DNA of 64,000 nucleotides from Plectosphaerella cucumerina (lineage: Eukaryota > Ascomycota > Sordariomycetes > Glomerellales > Plectosphaerellaceae). This document shows positions 10,427-22,901 of the stretch, piece after piece. The notes under the pieces are model-generated. The model was given only the letters and a program-made list of their open reading frames with translations, was not told the origin of the DNA and did not search any database. The number at the start of each line of letters is the position of its first letter. The stretch's first letter is position 1. A program made the position numbers and the translations under genes. The DNA lies in assembly GCA_020746995.1 (NCBI GenBank), contig JAGPXD010000005.1:3596001-3660000 (forward strand). Reading direction: 5' to 3'.

Positions 10427-11244
10427 ATGCGGTACGTCCGCCCCGGACACCGACTCCCCAGGCCAGAGTGCTGACTTTTTGACGACAGTATCGAGAACTG
10501 CTACTTCTGCTCGCGACCGGCGTACCCATCCAAGGGCATCACCTTCATGCGCAACGATGGCCGGGCATTCAGATTCTGCGTATGCCTACCCTGGAACCGA
10601 CCCCTAAGACACACCGCTGACCTCTCGCCAGCGGAGTAAATGCCACAAGAACTTCAAGATGAAGCGCAACCCCAGAAAGGTCGGCTGGACAAAGGCCTAC
10701 CGCAAGGCCGCCGGAAAGGAGATGCAGGGTGAGTCCCCTCCTACCCTACCATATCAGGGGCCGTGGCTAACACCCCCCAGTCGACACGACGCTCCAGTTC
10801 GCCGCGCGCCGCAACGTCCCCGTCCGCTACGACCGCGACCTCGTGCAGAAGACACTGCACGCCATGTCCCGCGTGTCGGAGATCCGGTCCCGCCGCGAGC
10901 GCGTCTTCTACAAGAAGCGCATGGCCGGCAACCGGGCGCGTGCCCTCGCCGACGCCCGCCGCCTCGTCGCCGAGCACGGCCACCTTCTGCCGCGCATGCG
11001 CGGCTCGGAGAAGCGCGCGCTCCTCGAGCAGGGCGCCACGGAGGAGGAGATTGCCGAGACGGAGCGCGAGCAGGCCCTGGCCGGCAAGCGCAGGACGGCC
11101 GTGTTCGGCGAGGAGAAGATCAGGCGGCGCATCACCGTCGACGGCGACGTCGTCGAGGAGCGCGAGGAGGCTGGCGGCATGACCTTCGAGGACGATGCGG
11201 ACGACAATGACGGCGACGATGACGATGAGATGGACATGGATTGA
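10427..11244 (+). CDS. rlp24: RLP24, ribosome biogenesis protein (L24-like)
   Basis: RLP24 is a nucleolar pre-60S assembly factor that holds the place of ribosomal protein L24 and is released by the AAA ATPase Drg1. Four exons, 10427-10431, 10489-10579, 10632-10728 and 10781-11244, give 218 residues. The first coding exon is only five bases (Met plus two thirds of Arg2). The N-terminus has the L24e zinc motif (ENCYFCSRPAYPSKGITF, then FCRSKCHKNF), followed by NPRKVGWTKAYRKAAGKEM and the RLP24-specific extension (KTLHAMSRVSEIRSRRE). The C-terminus is acidic (DDNDGDDDDEMDMD). It is longer than true L24, which supports RLP24. Confidence 0.95.
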
Positions 11245-11638
11245 GGGCGGACGGACGGACGAAACCGATGCTGGTACTGCTTCTCTCTCTTGCTTCACCC
11301 CACAACATGTTCACGGCGTTCCGGTTTGGATGGGCAGCATTCCATTGAGCCCCGTCGCGCTTTTTGCGGTCGGGCGGACGGCGTTTGCGGCCCTCGAAGT
11401 ATAGGATACCAAAAAGTTGTCATGACGAGGTGCTGGCCGTTGATGTGACGTGATGTGCAGACACATTTGATGTTAACGCCTCTTCGAAGTGAACCCTGGG
11501 CGACGGAAGCATGGGGTCTGGCAAATGGGCGGGAGCAACGTTTTTAAGAGAGATGGCCAAACGAACTCGAGCAGACGGAAAAGACAGTCGTGGGTATCAG
11601 AAACCAGAAACACGAAAGCAACCCTTTGGCTGGCCCCC
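11245..11638. terminator. Shared 3' region of convergent RLP24 and DUF3602 genes
   Basis: Two genes end facing each other. No open frame here has independent support; both 3' untranslated regions probably lie in it. Confidence 0.35.
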
Positions 11639-12162
11639 CTATGCGTCCTCCTTGTCCTTGCCGCTGGGGTTGGAGGTGTATGCCTTGTCGGGCCTGGCGA
11701 GGCCCTTGTCGACATCCTCAACAACGCGGCGCTGCAGCTCCTCCTGGCCCTCAATGTCGGCCGTGTCCTCCTCGCCGGGCACGACGTTGGTCCAGTTGCC
11801 GGCGCCGCCGCGGCCGCTGTAGCCCTTGCTGGTGCGGGCGATGCTGGCGTTGACGGCCGTCTTGGTGCGGTCGGCCGTCTCCTCCTGCTGCCTTGCGTCG
11901 GGCAGGGAGGCGGGGTCGACGAAGTTGCCGGCGCCGCCGCGGCCTGCGCGGGCGTACTGGTCCTTGTGCGGGGCGGCCGGGGCGACGGACGCGTTGGTGG
12001 CCTGCTTCTCGAGGTCCTGGGGGTGTCAGGGCGGACTTCTCGCGGATGAAGGGGACGACTTACATGGTTGTCGGCCTGGGCCTCGGCCTTGTCGACGGTC
12101 TCCTTGGAGAGGTAGTTGCCAGCGCCTCCACGGCCGACCTTGCGATATGCGTCGGACGACAT
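11639..12162 (-). CDS. DUF3602 (PAR32-like) protein with GRGGAGN repeats
   Basis: A 158-residue hydrophilic protein of the fungal DUF3602 family, which includes yeast Par32, a phosphoprotein linked to TORC1 and ammonium transporter control. Two exons, 12162-12064 and 12016-11639. Three copies of the family motif GRGGAGN followed by an aromatic residue are present at residues 10-17 (Tyr), 58-65 (Phe) and 101-108 (Trp), separated by low-complexity Ala/Thr/Gln spacers. No membrane segment or catalytic motif is visible; the protein is probably mostly disordered. Met1 is chosen because MSSDAYRKVGRGGAGN is a typical start for the family. A role like that of Par32 is inference. Confidence 0.82.
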
Positions 12163-15100
12163 GATGATGATGTCAGTGGTGATTTCTAAGAAACGTGAGG
12201 CAATGCGATGCACGAGTGCTGTACCGAGGTGAGGGACCAGAAGGAAGAAGAAATGTCGTTGAAATTGCCGTCGAGCTAGCTGATGACCCCAAGAGTTCCC
12301 TCGTCCCTACCCAATCCGCTGGCTATCGAGGGAGCTGTCCGCTCTCATGTAAACCCCATCTGTCAAGCTGAGCCAACTGCGGCGGGGGAGCTCTGATTGG
12401 AGTGTCTGGCCGGCCGACGATCTGAATGTGGCGCGGGGAGGGACAGAAGACAGGCACCGGAGACGGGCGCTGCGCTGTTATCAGTTCGCCCACCACTTTC
12501 ATCTTAGCTCATTCTGTGTGTCGTCGTGGCGGTTGCTCGCTCTTCTCCTCCCACCGCACCACAGGCAGTGCCGCTGCTTCGGTATTCGTCACGGCCAATA
12601 CTGACGAATTCAATCGCCTTTCGGTATCGATTGCAAATGGTCTAAAGCAGCAAGAGTACTACGCCAATACATTTCTTCACGAACTGGCCAACCTAGACAG
12701 CCAGCAGGCAGTTGATGCCATCACGGCCACTCATGAGGTGCCTGGGCGCAGGATAACGTCATACATGATCGACGCATGGAACGGCCGTTCTTCAACCCAA
12801 CCGATCCTGTGATCAGAGGGTGACTTTGCCTGAAGAGTCGGATGGGCGATTTGTGATCCCACGGGCTTTTCCGGAGAATCCCATTTTCCCAATCGCCCTC
12901 CACAACAGAACCCCGCTCCGAGTCAATGGCACAGGCGATCCGATCGCACCGCAGACAGAGAAAGTTGAACAGACGGATCTACGCCAAAAGTCCCAGCTTG
13001 ATGCAAGGGTCCATCCATTCCAGCTCGGGAGAGGCCGAGCCCCAGGCGCCGATGTGCTGCTTCAGGCACCCGGCGGGCGCTGAGCTGCTTGCAGAACCAG
13101 TGAACCACTGGACCAACCTGTCCTGGTGATGAGATATCGCCCCGGATGGCGGGACTCGGACCTCACCCATTGCCCGAGACTCCCCACGTGGACTGGCCGC
13201 TTGCGCAGGCACCCATGATGGAAGCGATGGAAGCAAAGGTGGCAGAGATAGGCATCCGGTACGATATTTGGTTGGCAGCAGAAAAACTTGTGCACTGTGC
13301 ACTGGCACTGAATGATCACTCAGCACAGCTCGTGCTGTCAGAGGCATCATCACGATTGACCCGCTGAGGGGCTGAGCGCCATCAGATTATGGCTTCAACG
13401 ACATCATTCCTGATCCTTTGACCAGTGGCCTCCGCTTCTGGAGCCGACCCCCAGGCGGCCAGGCCCCCAGCCCCGGTAGTAAGCGCAGTCGACGGAAAGC
13501 CCATCGCGATGAGGTCATCGTGTGGGTCACCGCAACGCGCATTCCAGGCTGGGACAAGAATATCTCGCACATTCCGGCCAACAAGCACAATTGCCCTGGC
13601 CCTGACGGAAAGCATCCAACCGGCGCCGCCGCCGAGGAAAATTAAAAAAAAGTCCAGCTTGAACTGTTCAACCAGGCCTTCCCCACCGATGATCGCCTCC
13701 TTGCAGCGGTTTGCGCGCGCGTCTAAAGCTACACCTCGGTGACGATGGATTCTCACCGGCTCCCCCTCTCACCCCCGGGGGCCGAGAAACCTTGTTGACA
13801 AGCCGGGCGATCCCTGAAAGGCTCTCCAGACCCAGTCACGAGTAACAGGAACTTGGTATGTAGTAATGCCCGTCAAGCGGTGTCAGGTTAATACGAGGGG
13901 GCAGCAGGATGGGGTTCTTCCTCTGAAACAGATAGACAGCACAAGCACATCACATCCGAGTCTCGTGCCGAGCTGGCCGCGTTCTCTTGATTACCGTGGC
14001 ACAGCCCTAGACGGTCCGGTAGGTACCCAATATGCCGATCCGACGAGCCAGCTACCGATGCATGAAATCCACCCCCAGTCGGTCTTTGAGTGCTGGCCAG
14101 GGCAGGGCGGGATGGAGAAGAGAGTTTCCCAACGTCCGCACTCGGACAGCCCCGTCCTTGGTCTCCGTCCTCCGTCTCCGTCTCCGATCGATCATCGGCT
14201 GGCTTGCTACTCACTAGCCTCGATGCCAGGTCGCACGCACGAGAATTGGGAAGTAATAAAATCTCCCGCCGAGAGTGCGTGCCGCTACGAGTACAGTACG
14301 TGCCGCTTCGTCGCCTGGGCAGAGGACTCAGGAGGAACGCACCCGCTTCCGTCAAGACACGCTTGTCTCGCCGAAACGTGCCCGGCACCGTCCATCCTGT
14401 GTGGTCAGCCATCCGAGCCACCCCTTGCCCGCCTGCCCCCAGGTGCGGTGCCTGGGGCGGGATTCTAGACGGGCCTCTGGGACGACGATCCCTCCATATT
14501 TGGCCGGGGTAGCATACGCGTTGGTTCCTCGCCAAACTCGCCTCGATCCCCCTCCCCCGGGTGCAGGTGGCGGAGGCTTGCGCTCTCTCTCTCGTCGCCC
14601 GAAGGAACGAAGGAAAGCTTGGAATTCTGTCCGACGGAGCCACACATTGTGGCTCTCGTCACCCATGACGCTGCAGAAGCGGCCGGTCCCTTTTGGACGT
14701 TGCCTGCTTGCCTGCGCATACGCGGCCGGGGGTGAGTGCCAGTGAAGGATGGGCCAGCTGACCTCGGCTGAATAAGTTGGGAGTTCCATTTTATATCGAT
14801 AGAGTGGCTTTTGTCCGCATTGGAACAGGGCGGGCGGCACGGCCGTTGTACTCGGCTCGACTCGACGGGTGCTGCTATCAAGATCACACGCTGCTTGTTG
14901 CTCGCTGCATGGGGCTGCTAACCACGTCTTTCGTTAACCACCTGCCGCTCCGGCGCGCCGGGGACGGAGGAATCACGCGGGGTATCCGACCCACGGAGAG
15001 ATAGCAGGCCGAGGGGCAGGGACGGGCCCTGTGAGCACGGCAGCACCGGGGACTTGGTGGCCTGCCTTGCCTGCTCGTGACGCGAGGCGGTGCGGCGCCA

Positions 15101-18100
15101 GGGGCGAAGTTGCCAATTCCAACCAGGCAAACCGACCAGCCGAAAGGAACAGACGACCGATCGAGGATCTGGTCCTGTGATCATGGCCGAGGAGCGCATT
15201 AAACCAGAACTGGCGTCGACTGACTGCCTGATGCGTTGCGGTGCCTTTGGAGGGGCGTGAGACGACCAAAAAGGGCCCAGGCCAGACCCCCGGAGAGGAG
15301 ACACTGGAGAGAGAGGGGGGACACGCCGAGGCGTCCCATTGGAGGGCAGCCCGGTCTCCTGATAGGGCATCGTTGTCGCAGCCGCCATTGGCTGGGCGGC
15401 CGATCAGGTACGAGTATGACAACGGACGGCGGTTGTGGGCGCGCGCGGGGACCGCTGGAGGGGAAGGGGGAGGGCGTGAGGTGAGTGCACTCCAGTGTCC
15501 AGGTCTGTTCAATGTTTCGCCAGAAGCGGGCGCACCAAGCGCCGGCCGCGATATTTCGCAATCTGGATAAGAGCGGCTGCATGCCCCCGTGCCATATTCG
15601 CAATCGCCGGCCTGCCTGCCCTGGCATAAAACCGCTCAGAGAGAGCCATGTGTTCTTCTTCGCACCCGGGACCGGGCGCTGCTGCGATCTCGGAGCGTAA
15701 GGTACCTGGACATGGCCTTTGATAAGGGAGAGCACGGCCTGGTTCTTAGTCGTGGTATGACTCCTCCCTTCCCCCTGGTGAGAAAAGAGGCGAGCGAGCA
15801 ATCCAGCGCGCCAAAGCCGACCCCGCGACAGTGCGGGAGATGCGACGGGAGCGAGGGCGCGACACTGTGGGCTTGCGGATATCGACACGGTCGGCGTGTG
15901 CCAGAGGCTCGAACCCCGGACGGCCCACGCCCCCCCTTGGACACTGTGTGGTACCTGCTTTTAAGCTGTGCCTTGGCGACGGGACACTGGAAGATATATG
16001 GCAGTCAAATAATGCCCAATGCTGTGCACAAATCCGTGGATGCGAATCGCCGTACATGCATGTCCTGTCATTGTGGAGTGGCCGACGACGACAACGACGC
16101 GATATGACTTTGGAGTGAGCAGACTTCAGTGAGAGGATGGACAGGGCATCCAGCAGGTGATCTGACAATATGGACCGTTAGCGTCCCGACGGGCATGGCA
16201 TTTGCTCGAGAACACGCGACCCGGGATGCGGTTGCGTCGGCGGAGATCTTTGGGCCCAGAACTTGGCTCCCGCGATCAACAAGTTCCGATCGACCGTTTC
16301 CCGGTAGAAAAGTATACTTACTGGTAAAGCCATCTATCCCCAAGGCCCCGGCCGTTGACGGACATGCCGCGAGACATTTGGTGTCCTGGGAAACAGGATT
16401 CGAGTACATCTCCCAAAATTGGAACAAAACAAGAGCTGGTCCTGCGGCCGGTGACCGGCGCCTCATCGAGCCACATCGCGTTTGCTCGGGGGCCTCTTCC
16501 GGCGGACGCGATATGGAACAATATCCCACAGACGGAGCCTGGGGTGAGACAGGAGCAACAAAGGAATTTCCATAGAGGACTCGAGCCCGGCCGTGTCCCT
16601 GGGTCAAGTCCAGCACCGCCCGGGGACTATTGCGGAAACCGAGCCCCCAGCCTCCGAACATTGTTGGGTGATATGTCGGGTCGGCCCACGAGCTCGGATG
16701 ACGACCGGCTGTCCTGGCCTGTCCTGATCTGAACACGCGAGCTGGTCCGCATGGTTGATTGAAAAAATAAAATTTTCTTCTCAAAAGACCCTTCTGACGC
16801 CCGGCCTCTTGATCAAATGGCTAGCAGCGGACATGAGACACTCGGTCAGGTGTCGGTGGTCACCCAAGGCCAGAGATGACAGGAGGTTTGCTGAAGAAAG
16901 GCACAGCTCGATAGGAGGGAAGAAGCGCGTGTGTGCACACTGCGCACCATCTCTCCGGATGCACCACCCACTAAGCCGAATACGGGCTGGCGCAGTCAGG
17001 CACACGCCCAAGCACTGGCGCCAGCGGCCATCCACACAGTGAAGTGTTATTATGTCCACACCCTGCTTCCTCCCTTCACCTTTCCCTCACCTGCCTTCTT
17101 GCTGCCTCTTGCGCGGCCGCCCTCCCTCCCCTCTGGCTTGGGGTAGTGGTGTCAGCAGCACCCAATCACCAGGACCACGGCCCCCCTCCCCACCTGCCGC
17201 TGGCCTGCGCTGCGCTGCGCCTGTCCACCTCCCTCCAGAGGTCCACGTCCCACGTCCGCGTCCACCATCTTCTCTCGCCTTCCGGCGGCCTTTGACCTGA
17301 GCCGGCCGACCTTGTTTCGCCCAAACACGCCGGGCCAGGGCGTCCGTCAAACATGCTACGTCTCGGGGACAGCTGGCCCCTGGCAAGATATACAGTGCAC
17401 ACTGGGAGGTAGCGATCAATGGCTCCCTCCGAGGACACGGAACTGGAACAACTGCGGTCGCGTCGGAGCAGCAAGGCACATTCGCGAAAGGAGTCATCCG
17501 TCCTCAACTTCTCAGTACAGGTATCCGCCGACAACCCCGGCCCTGGCTGGTTACTGACTTGCTCTCTCTCCGCACTGCCTGCCCGCCCGCTTCGGTCGAT
17601 CCGTCCCACTGCGGCAGGGCAGGCAGGCCTGGGAGGTACTTCCAACCTGGAGGACAGACCGTGGACAGACGCCCCCCCTGCGCCGCTAGCCACTGTGCCA
17701 AAGTCACCTCAGTCCACATGCCACCGCACCAGGGCGTCGCCTGCCCGCCCAACCTTGAAATGGCCTGGTCCAGGTGTCCTGGCACCTCCCTGCTTTGGGG
17801 GGGACCTGGGACCGTACCCAACACACCTTCCCCGTACTGTACAGATCGGGGCCGGCCCAGTCTGATGTGGCCTCGCACACGCACTCGTACTTGCGCAAGT
17901 CCAGCCAGCCCAGTCCAGCTGGGGGAGAGGGAGAAGGAGGAGTGGGAGGAGGAGGGGAGGGGGGAGCACAGAAGGAGGTACCCCCTCTACGTGCGCACCC
18001 TCCTCCTTGCACACATACGCCCTGGCCTGAATTGCGGTTGCTCACTCCCAAAATAATATTATTTCCTACGGAGGCTTGCTCTCGCGATTCCCTCCCACTT

Positions 18101-18241
18101 CTCCAAACCTCCAGACTACCACGACAAACCGCTTGCTCTCGCTCCAAACCGCCACGGACACGCCATCGTCAACGTCCCGGGACCCCTTTGCGAGTCCCTC
18201 TAGACGAACACTCCGACCTTCCCTACCCAGCATCACAGGCA
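12163..18241. other. 6-kb interval without a supported gene
   Basis: High-GC DNA with many overlapping open frames on both strands, none with recognisable protein character, introns or motifs. The last 1.2 kb is rich in C and CT runs and probably forms the promoter and leader of the C2H2 zinc-finger gene. One exon-like stretch at 17419-17520 is discussed under findings. I see no tRNA or transposon in it. A non-coding RNA cannot be excluded. Confidence 0.45.
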
Positions 18242-19940
18242 ATGGCCTCCTCCAAGGTATGCCCCCCCAGGCGGCTGACCCCGGTCCGTCCGGCCTGGAG
18301 CTGGGCGCCGTGCTGTGCCGCGGAGAGGCCAGACGAACCGCGCAACATCACGACCTCAAAGGCTGACCAGCGTTCCCCCGCCACCATCAGGAGATGCCTC
18401 AGACGGCGAGGCCATTGACCCAGCACCGTTCCTCTCTCTCGACCGCCTCGGCATCGGCCTCGGGCCTCATGTCCCGACAGACACACTCCCGCACCAGCTC
18501 CCACTCCCACTCCATACTGGGGAGCGCCCTGAACAATGCCAACCACCGCGTCACTCGCCGAAAGTCCATGACCAACACGGCCGCCAACGTCGCCGCAGTG
18601 GCCGCCGCCTTCCGGGACATCTCGGTCGACGGCGTCGCCCCGCTGCCCATCGGCGGGCCCGCCGGCTCTCGCCGCAACACCTCGTCCAAGAGCGCAGCCG
18701 CCCGTGCCGCCATCGTTGACAGTCTGCTGTCGCCGCCTGCGAGCCTGCCCGCGGGCAGGTCGCACCTGGACAAGCGGGAAATGCACGAGAGCGCCATCGA
18801 CGACGACCCTCAGGACGGGTCTGCCGACGAGGACGCCGCCGGCAAGCTCCTCAAGGCCCGCGCTCGCAGGGCCAGCGACGGCCAGCCCCTCACAAAGGAG
18901 CGCCGTAAGAGCAACCGCGCCGAGCTCCGCTGTGACAAGTGCGGAAAGGGGTACAAGCACAGCAGCTGCCTGACCAAGCATTTGTTCGTCGTCCCCCTCT
19001 TCCCCCTCTCCCCACGCGTCGCCGTGCGCGCCCGGACCGGTCCCTTCCCGGAGACTACCCGTCGGATGTGTCGTCGGAGTCGGCGTCGGCATCGGTGTCG
19101 GTGTCGAGCGTCGTTGGGTCGTGTCGAAAAGAGTTCGGTTGGCTGATTGATTCGATCAGGTGGGAACACACGCCCGAGTGGTCGTACACGTCCAAGCTCC
19201 TCATTTCCAAGCACCAGCAGGTGCAGCTCCTCGAGGCCGCATCTGTGCTCGTCGCCATGAACGTCAACGTCGGCAAGGACCTGTCGTCCACCCCGCCAGA
19301 GTCGACAAAGGACTTCCAGAGCGAACCCGAATCGGCGCCGTCCCCGGCGGCATCGGCGTACTCGGGCTCCCGCCAGAGCTCTGCCGACACCACACCCCCT
19401 CCCCAGATCGAGGGCGGTTTCGGCGGCCTCGGCGCCTTCTCCAAGCGCTACAGCAGCGGCAGCGGGTTCGGCCGGTCGTACCAGTCGGCACCGTCGACCA
19501 ACCCCCTGGTGACGGGCAGTGTGCCCGAGTCGGAATTCTCCCACTACCGTCGCATGAGCCACGACCGTCGCCCGCCCTCGTCAGGGCGCAACAACACGGG
19601 CCAGGACGACCGCGAGCTGGCCGCCGCCGTGGAGCTGCTCAGCTGCAGCTTCAACAGCAACAACGGCGGCAGTGCTCGCACCGTAAACCTGCCGGCGGAC
19701 GTGCCTCCCGTGCCCCCGCTGCCCACCCGATACCTCGACCAGGCGGCGTCCCTCTCCAGCACCGGCTTCCTCAGCAGCTACCCCTCGCGACAGCCCGAGA
19801 GCTTCACGCGCGGCGAGATGCGGCGGGATACCAAGGGCGACGAGAGCGATAGCCCGATGGACGATGACGATTTCGATGTCCGGTCCCGATCCCGCAGCGA
19901 CGAGGATGACGACGGCGTCTTCGGTCGCATGGAAGAGTAG
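18242..19940 (+). CDS. C2H2 zinc-finger protein (single finger), 462 residues
   Basis: Probable nuclear regulatory protein of a conserved fungal C2H2 family. Three exons: 18242-18256 (five codons), 18391-18983 and 19160-19940. One perfect C-x2-C-x12-H-x3-H finger is formed by Cys186, Cys189, His202 and His206 (CDKCGKGYKHSSCLTKHLWE and on), followed by the conserved WSYTSKLLISKHQQ and LLEAASVLVAMN block. The second intron, 176 nt, lies between the two zinc-binding histidines, so the finger exists only in spliced mRNA. The N-terminal 180 residues and C-terminal 200 residues are Ser/Pro-rich and look disordered; the C-terminus is acidic with Arg-Ser pairs. A longer first exon at 17419 is possible. 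The protein family is clear; target genes are unknown. Confidence 0.82.
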
Positions 19941-21678
19941 CGCCTCTTTTCGATTCCGGAGATTTGACGGCGTCCCCGCGCCGGGGCACATGATGACGAC
20001 CAAAGTTTCTCTTTTGCTTTTTTTGAAACCTTTCGATAATGATTCCACGAAGGACTCGGAGGACCGCAACAGCCTATTGTTTCTCATCAAGGGCTTCTTC
20101 TTTTTTTGTTTCTTTTGTACCACCATATACTAAACCACCACCCAATGTGTAAATCACAGGGTGTTCGGCTCCGCCGCCGATCCTCAGCACCGAAGAGTGG
20201 GGAGCCCGGTCCGGCCGTCCTTGCGAAAGCAAGAGGCGGCCGGGTCGCGAGAGCATCGCCACGAGGTTAAAGTGAGGACGGAGAGGGCGTCGAGCGGGCA
20301 CTCAGCCAGCAGGAAGGAGGGACAAACCATGGGATATCAGGCGGAGGATGGTGAGGGGAGATGAGAGGTGGTTGGACGGTCTCGGGCCGATGAGCATTGG
20401 CTAGGTACTCTTCCTCCATATGAAGAGACGTAACGAACCGAATCAAGCAACATTGCTGAGTCGATTGAAAGTGTGAAGCACGCCGGTGACTGGGAAGGCG
20501 GAGAGATGAGAGCGCTTCGGCAGCCAGGTGCCTGGGGCATTGAGAGGCCCGAACACACGGGCTGCTCGACGCAAGGACATGGAAGAGAAGTTGATTGGCA
20601 CTCGTTCACTCAACCAGACAGGTCACCAAACGGGCGAGGGCCAGCAGGATTGGGATCTGTGATTGCCATTGAACACGACTGCAGAATAAGAGGAATGCAC
20701 GCCATTGCTGAGGGATCGAGATTGATGGGATGCGAGTTGAAGAGGGAGGAGGGAGAGGAAGGAGGGGAGAAGGGGAAAAAAATCTTCAAGTGACGGGTTT
20801 AGCACAAGTCAAGCAAGGGTCCTGCAGGTGCAGCAGGAGGAGCAGCAAAAACCCGCCGGACCATGATCCCGGAACCCCTGCGCGAAGGCGGGTTCGAGGT
20901 GGTAACCCGAGCCTTTTGAAGAAGATTGTAGGCGCACTGTGACATTTTCGCCGCTTTTGACGGCCTGTCTCACAGAGTCGTGACGCCCAGCAATGGGGCA
21001 AGTCAATCAACTACCTGCTGGTCACGGTGGTCAGCATGCCCATGGACCTGCTACGGCCTTGCTGTATCCCTGGAGCTGATGCATCAATAGACCTGCTGCG
21101 TCGTCGGATTCACCTGCTGCAACGACTGAACTGCTGCCGTGTTGATCGACATGCTACGTCGTGGGACTTGTCATGCTCCGGCTTCAGGGTGCCAGCTGCA
21201 CTATTCTCTATTAGACGGCTTGAGTGTGCTTTTAGTCATCTACGTACAGTGCGATTCCGTGAGCATTGTTGTTAATTGGGTGGAGGTGCTTGTGCTGTGG
21301 CACTAACAGAGGAGAGAGCGCCGGTGGATGGAGCTTGGGGCCCTCGTTCGGCCAGAGCTGCGAGCTGCCAGTGCTCGAGTGGAGGTGGTGCTGTTCCCCC
21401 AGCGACAAGACGTCACTCCCCGATTGGCAAACCCCACCAGCCGTCACCCTCACCATCCATCACCACGTCCATCCCGCCCGCACTTTGATCAATCCAGATT
21501 CGTGCTCTTTCCCCCATCTCTGATAATTCTTGCTGCGTTGCGCGACTGTCCATCTCTCACGCGCCAGCCATCACCAACCCCTCTTTCCTTCTTTGTCTTT
21601 TCCAAGTACATTCCTTCGCACCCTTCTGGAACCTTACCTTACCACGCTACATACCCAACCCACCGATTAATTGCCACG
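19941..21678. other. Gene-free interval between two plus-strand genes
   Basis: 1.7 kb with no supported gene. It contains the presumed 3' end of the zinc-finger gene (T-rich near 20020-20125), a purine-rich tract near 20725-20790, the CCTGCTGCGTCG repeat at 21011-21180, and the pyrimidine-rich leader of the next gene. Confidence 0.5.
21011..21180 (+). repeat. Degenerate minisatellite, unit about 20 bp with core CCTGCTGC
   Basis: At least seven degenerate units of the form ATNNACCTGCTGCGTCG follow one another with spacing of about 17-40 bp. The same core recurs at 45329-45409 and, inverted, at 47926-47981. Confidence 0.55.
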
Positions 21679-22901
21679 ATGCCTACTCTGCGACGATCTG
21701 CGAAGAGGGACGTGGTCCAGGAGATTCTCGAGGCCGACGAGTCGTCGCGCGCGATTGAGCCTGTCGCGACAAAGCTCGAGTCCATCATCACGAGCCCTGA
21801 AGACGGACACATTGAAGCGCTGGGCGTCGTCAACGATGCGCAGGGCAGCAACAGCCTGGGCAAGAGCAAGGGCAAGCAGGTCGCAAAGGCCGCAGCCAAC
21901 GCTGCCGCCGCGGTGGATGCGCCTGTCGCGAGACGCTCCAAGCTCCCCGCCGGTGTCCAGTTCCCGCTACTGTCCATCATCAGCCTGAGCATCTCGAGCC
22001 TGCTGTATAGCTTCCTGAACGAGTGGACCGGCAGTGAACTGGCGACCGTCGGCAAATCGCTGGACAACTGGGCCGAGGTGGGCGTCCTGGCGAGCTGGAG
22101 GATGTGAGTATCTTGCGCCGATGATCAACACCATGTGCTGACGATCGTAGTACCGAGCTTGCACTCGGCTGGTGGGGTAACTTTGACAGCCTCGATCTGG
22201 CGGGTCTGAACCTGCTCGCCCACGGTCCGACCATGTACCTCCTCTCGACCTTCTACGGCATCAGCGCGCCGACCGCCATCGCCGCCGTCGCTATCGAGAT
22301 GATCTCGACATTTGTCCCCTTCCAGCTGCTGCGGCCTCTTTCGGGCTTCCACGCCGCTGGCGCAAAGGGCGTTGCGAACCGCGAGATCGTCACCGACGTC
22401 CCCATCGCCGTCTACACGACCCTGCTTTCGACGATCATCTACAGCATCACAATCTTCACCGCCATGCACCTCACCGTCCCCCAGGCCCTGGTTCTCCACT
22501 TCCAGGGCATCCCCAGCGTTGAGCCCGCCTACAAAGCCGAATATGTCGGCATCCTGCCCGTCATGCTCGCCTTCGGCTTCGCAGCGCGCAGCTTCATCTT
22601 CACGCCGTTTGCCGCCACCGGCCCGACCGTCGAGGACCGTAAGCTGGATGAGTTTGATCCCGTCACCGCCACGCTCGGAGAGACGCTGCTGTGGAACCTC
22701 TGGGGGTACACCACGCGCGCAAAGGTCATCATTGTTCGGACCCTGGTCGCTATCGTCGTCACGGGTGTCAACACGTACTTGCAGACCTACATTACGGTGC
22801 CGGGCGTCGAATCGGCTGGCGCGGCAAGCTGGGCGTCCACGTGGGCCGTTGCCGTGTCGCTGGTTGGCGTTGCGCTTGCGCTTGTTGGCGGCGAGGAGTA
22901 G
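21679..22901 (+). CDS. Unknown multi-pass membrane protein, 391 residues
   Basis: I do not recognise a named family. Two exons, 21679-22103 and 22151-22901, joined at a GTGAGT donor and TAG acceptor in phase. The first 90 residues are hydrophilic with a Lys/Ala-rich stretch and two Arg/Lys clusters. After that come about six hydrophobic segments: FPLLSIISLSISSLLYSFL (near 95-114), then AIAAVAIEMISTFVPFQLL, YTTLLSTIIYSITIFTAM, YVGILPVMLAFGFAARSFIF, VRTLVAIVVTGVNTYL and WAVAVSLVGVALALVG. It is probably an integral membrane protein with a cytosolic or nucleoplasmic N-terminal tail. Met1 follows a pyrimidine-rich leader and has A at -3. No transporter signature is visible, so a transport role would be a guess. 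Confidence 0.75.

Noticed and set aside
12426..12812. Plus-strand 128-codon frame as a gene
   Set aside because: Second half looks mildly protein-like, but the first half is random in character, there is no motif or supporting context, and other frames overlap it.
15199..15888. 229-codon minus-strand frame in the 6-kb gap
   Set aside because: Overlapped by several equally long frames on both strands, with random composition and no recognisable domain.
15830..15960. tRNA-like B-box (GGTTCGAGCC on the minus strand, with a possible T-stem)
   Set aside because: The T-arm can pair, but no acceptor stem partner or D-arm occurs at the right distance.
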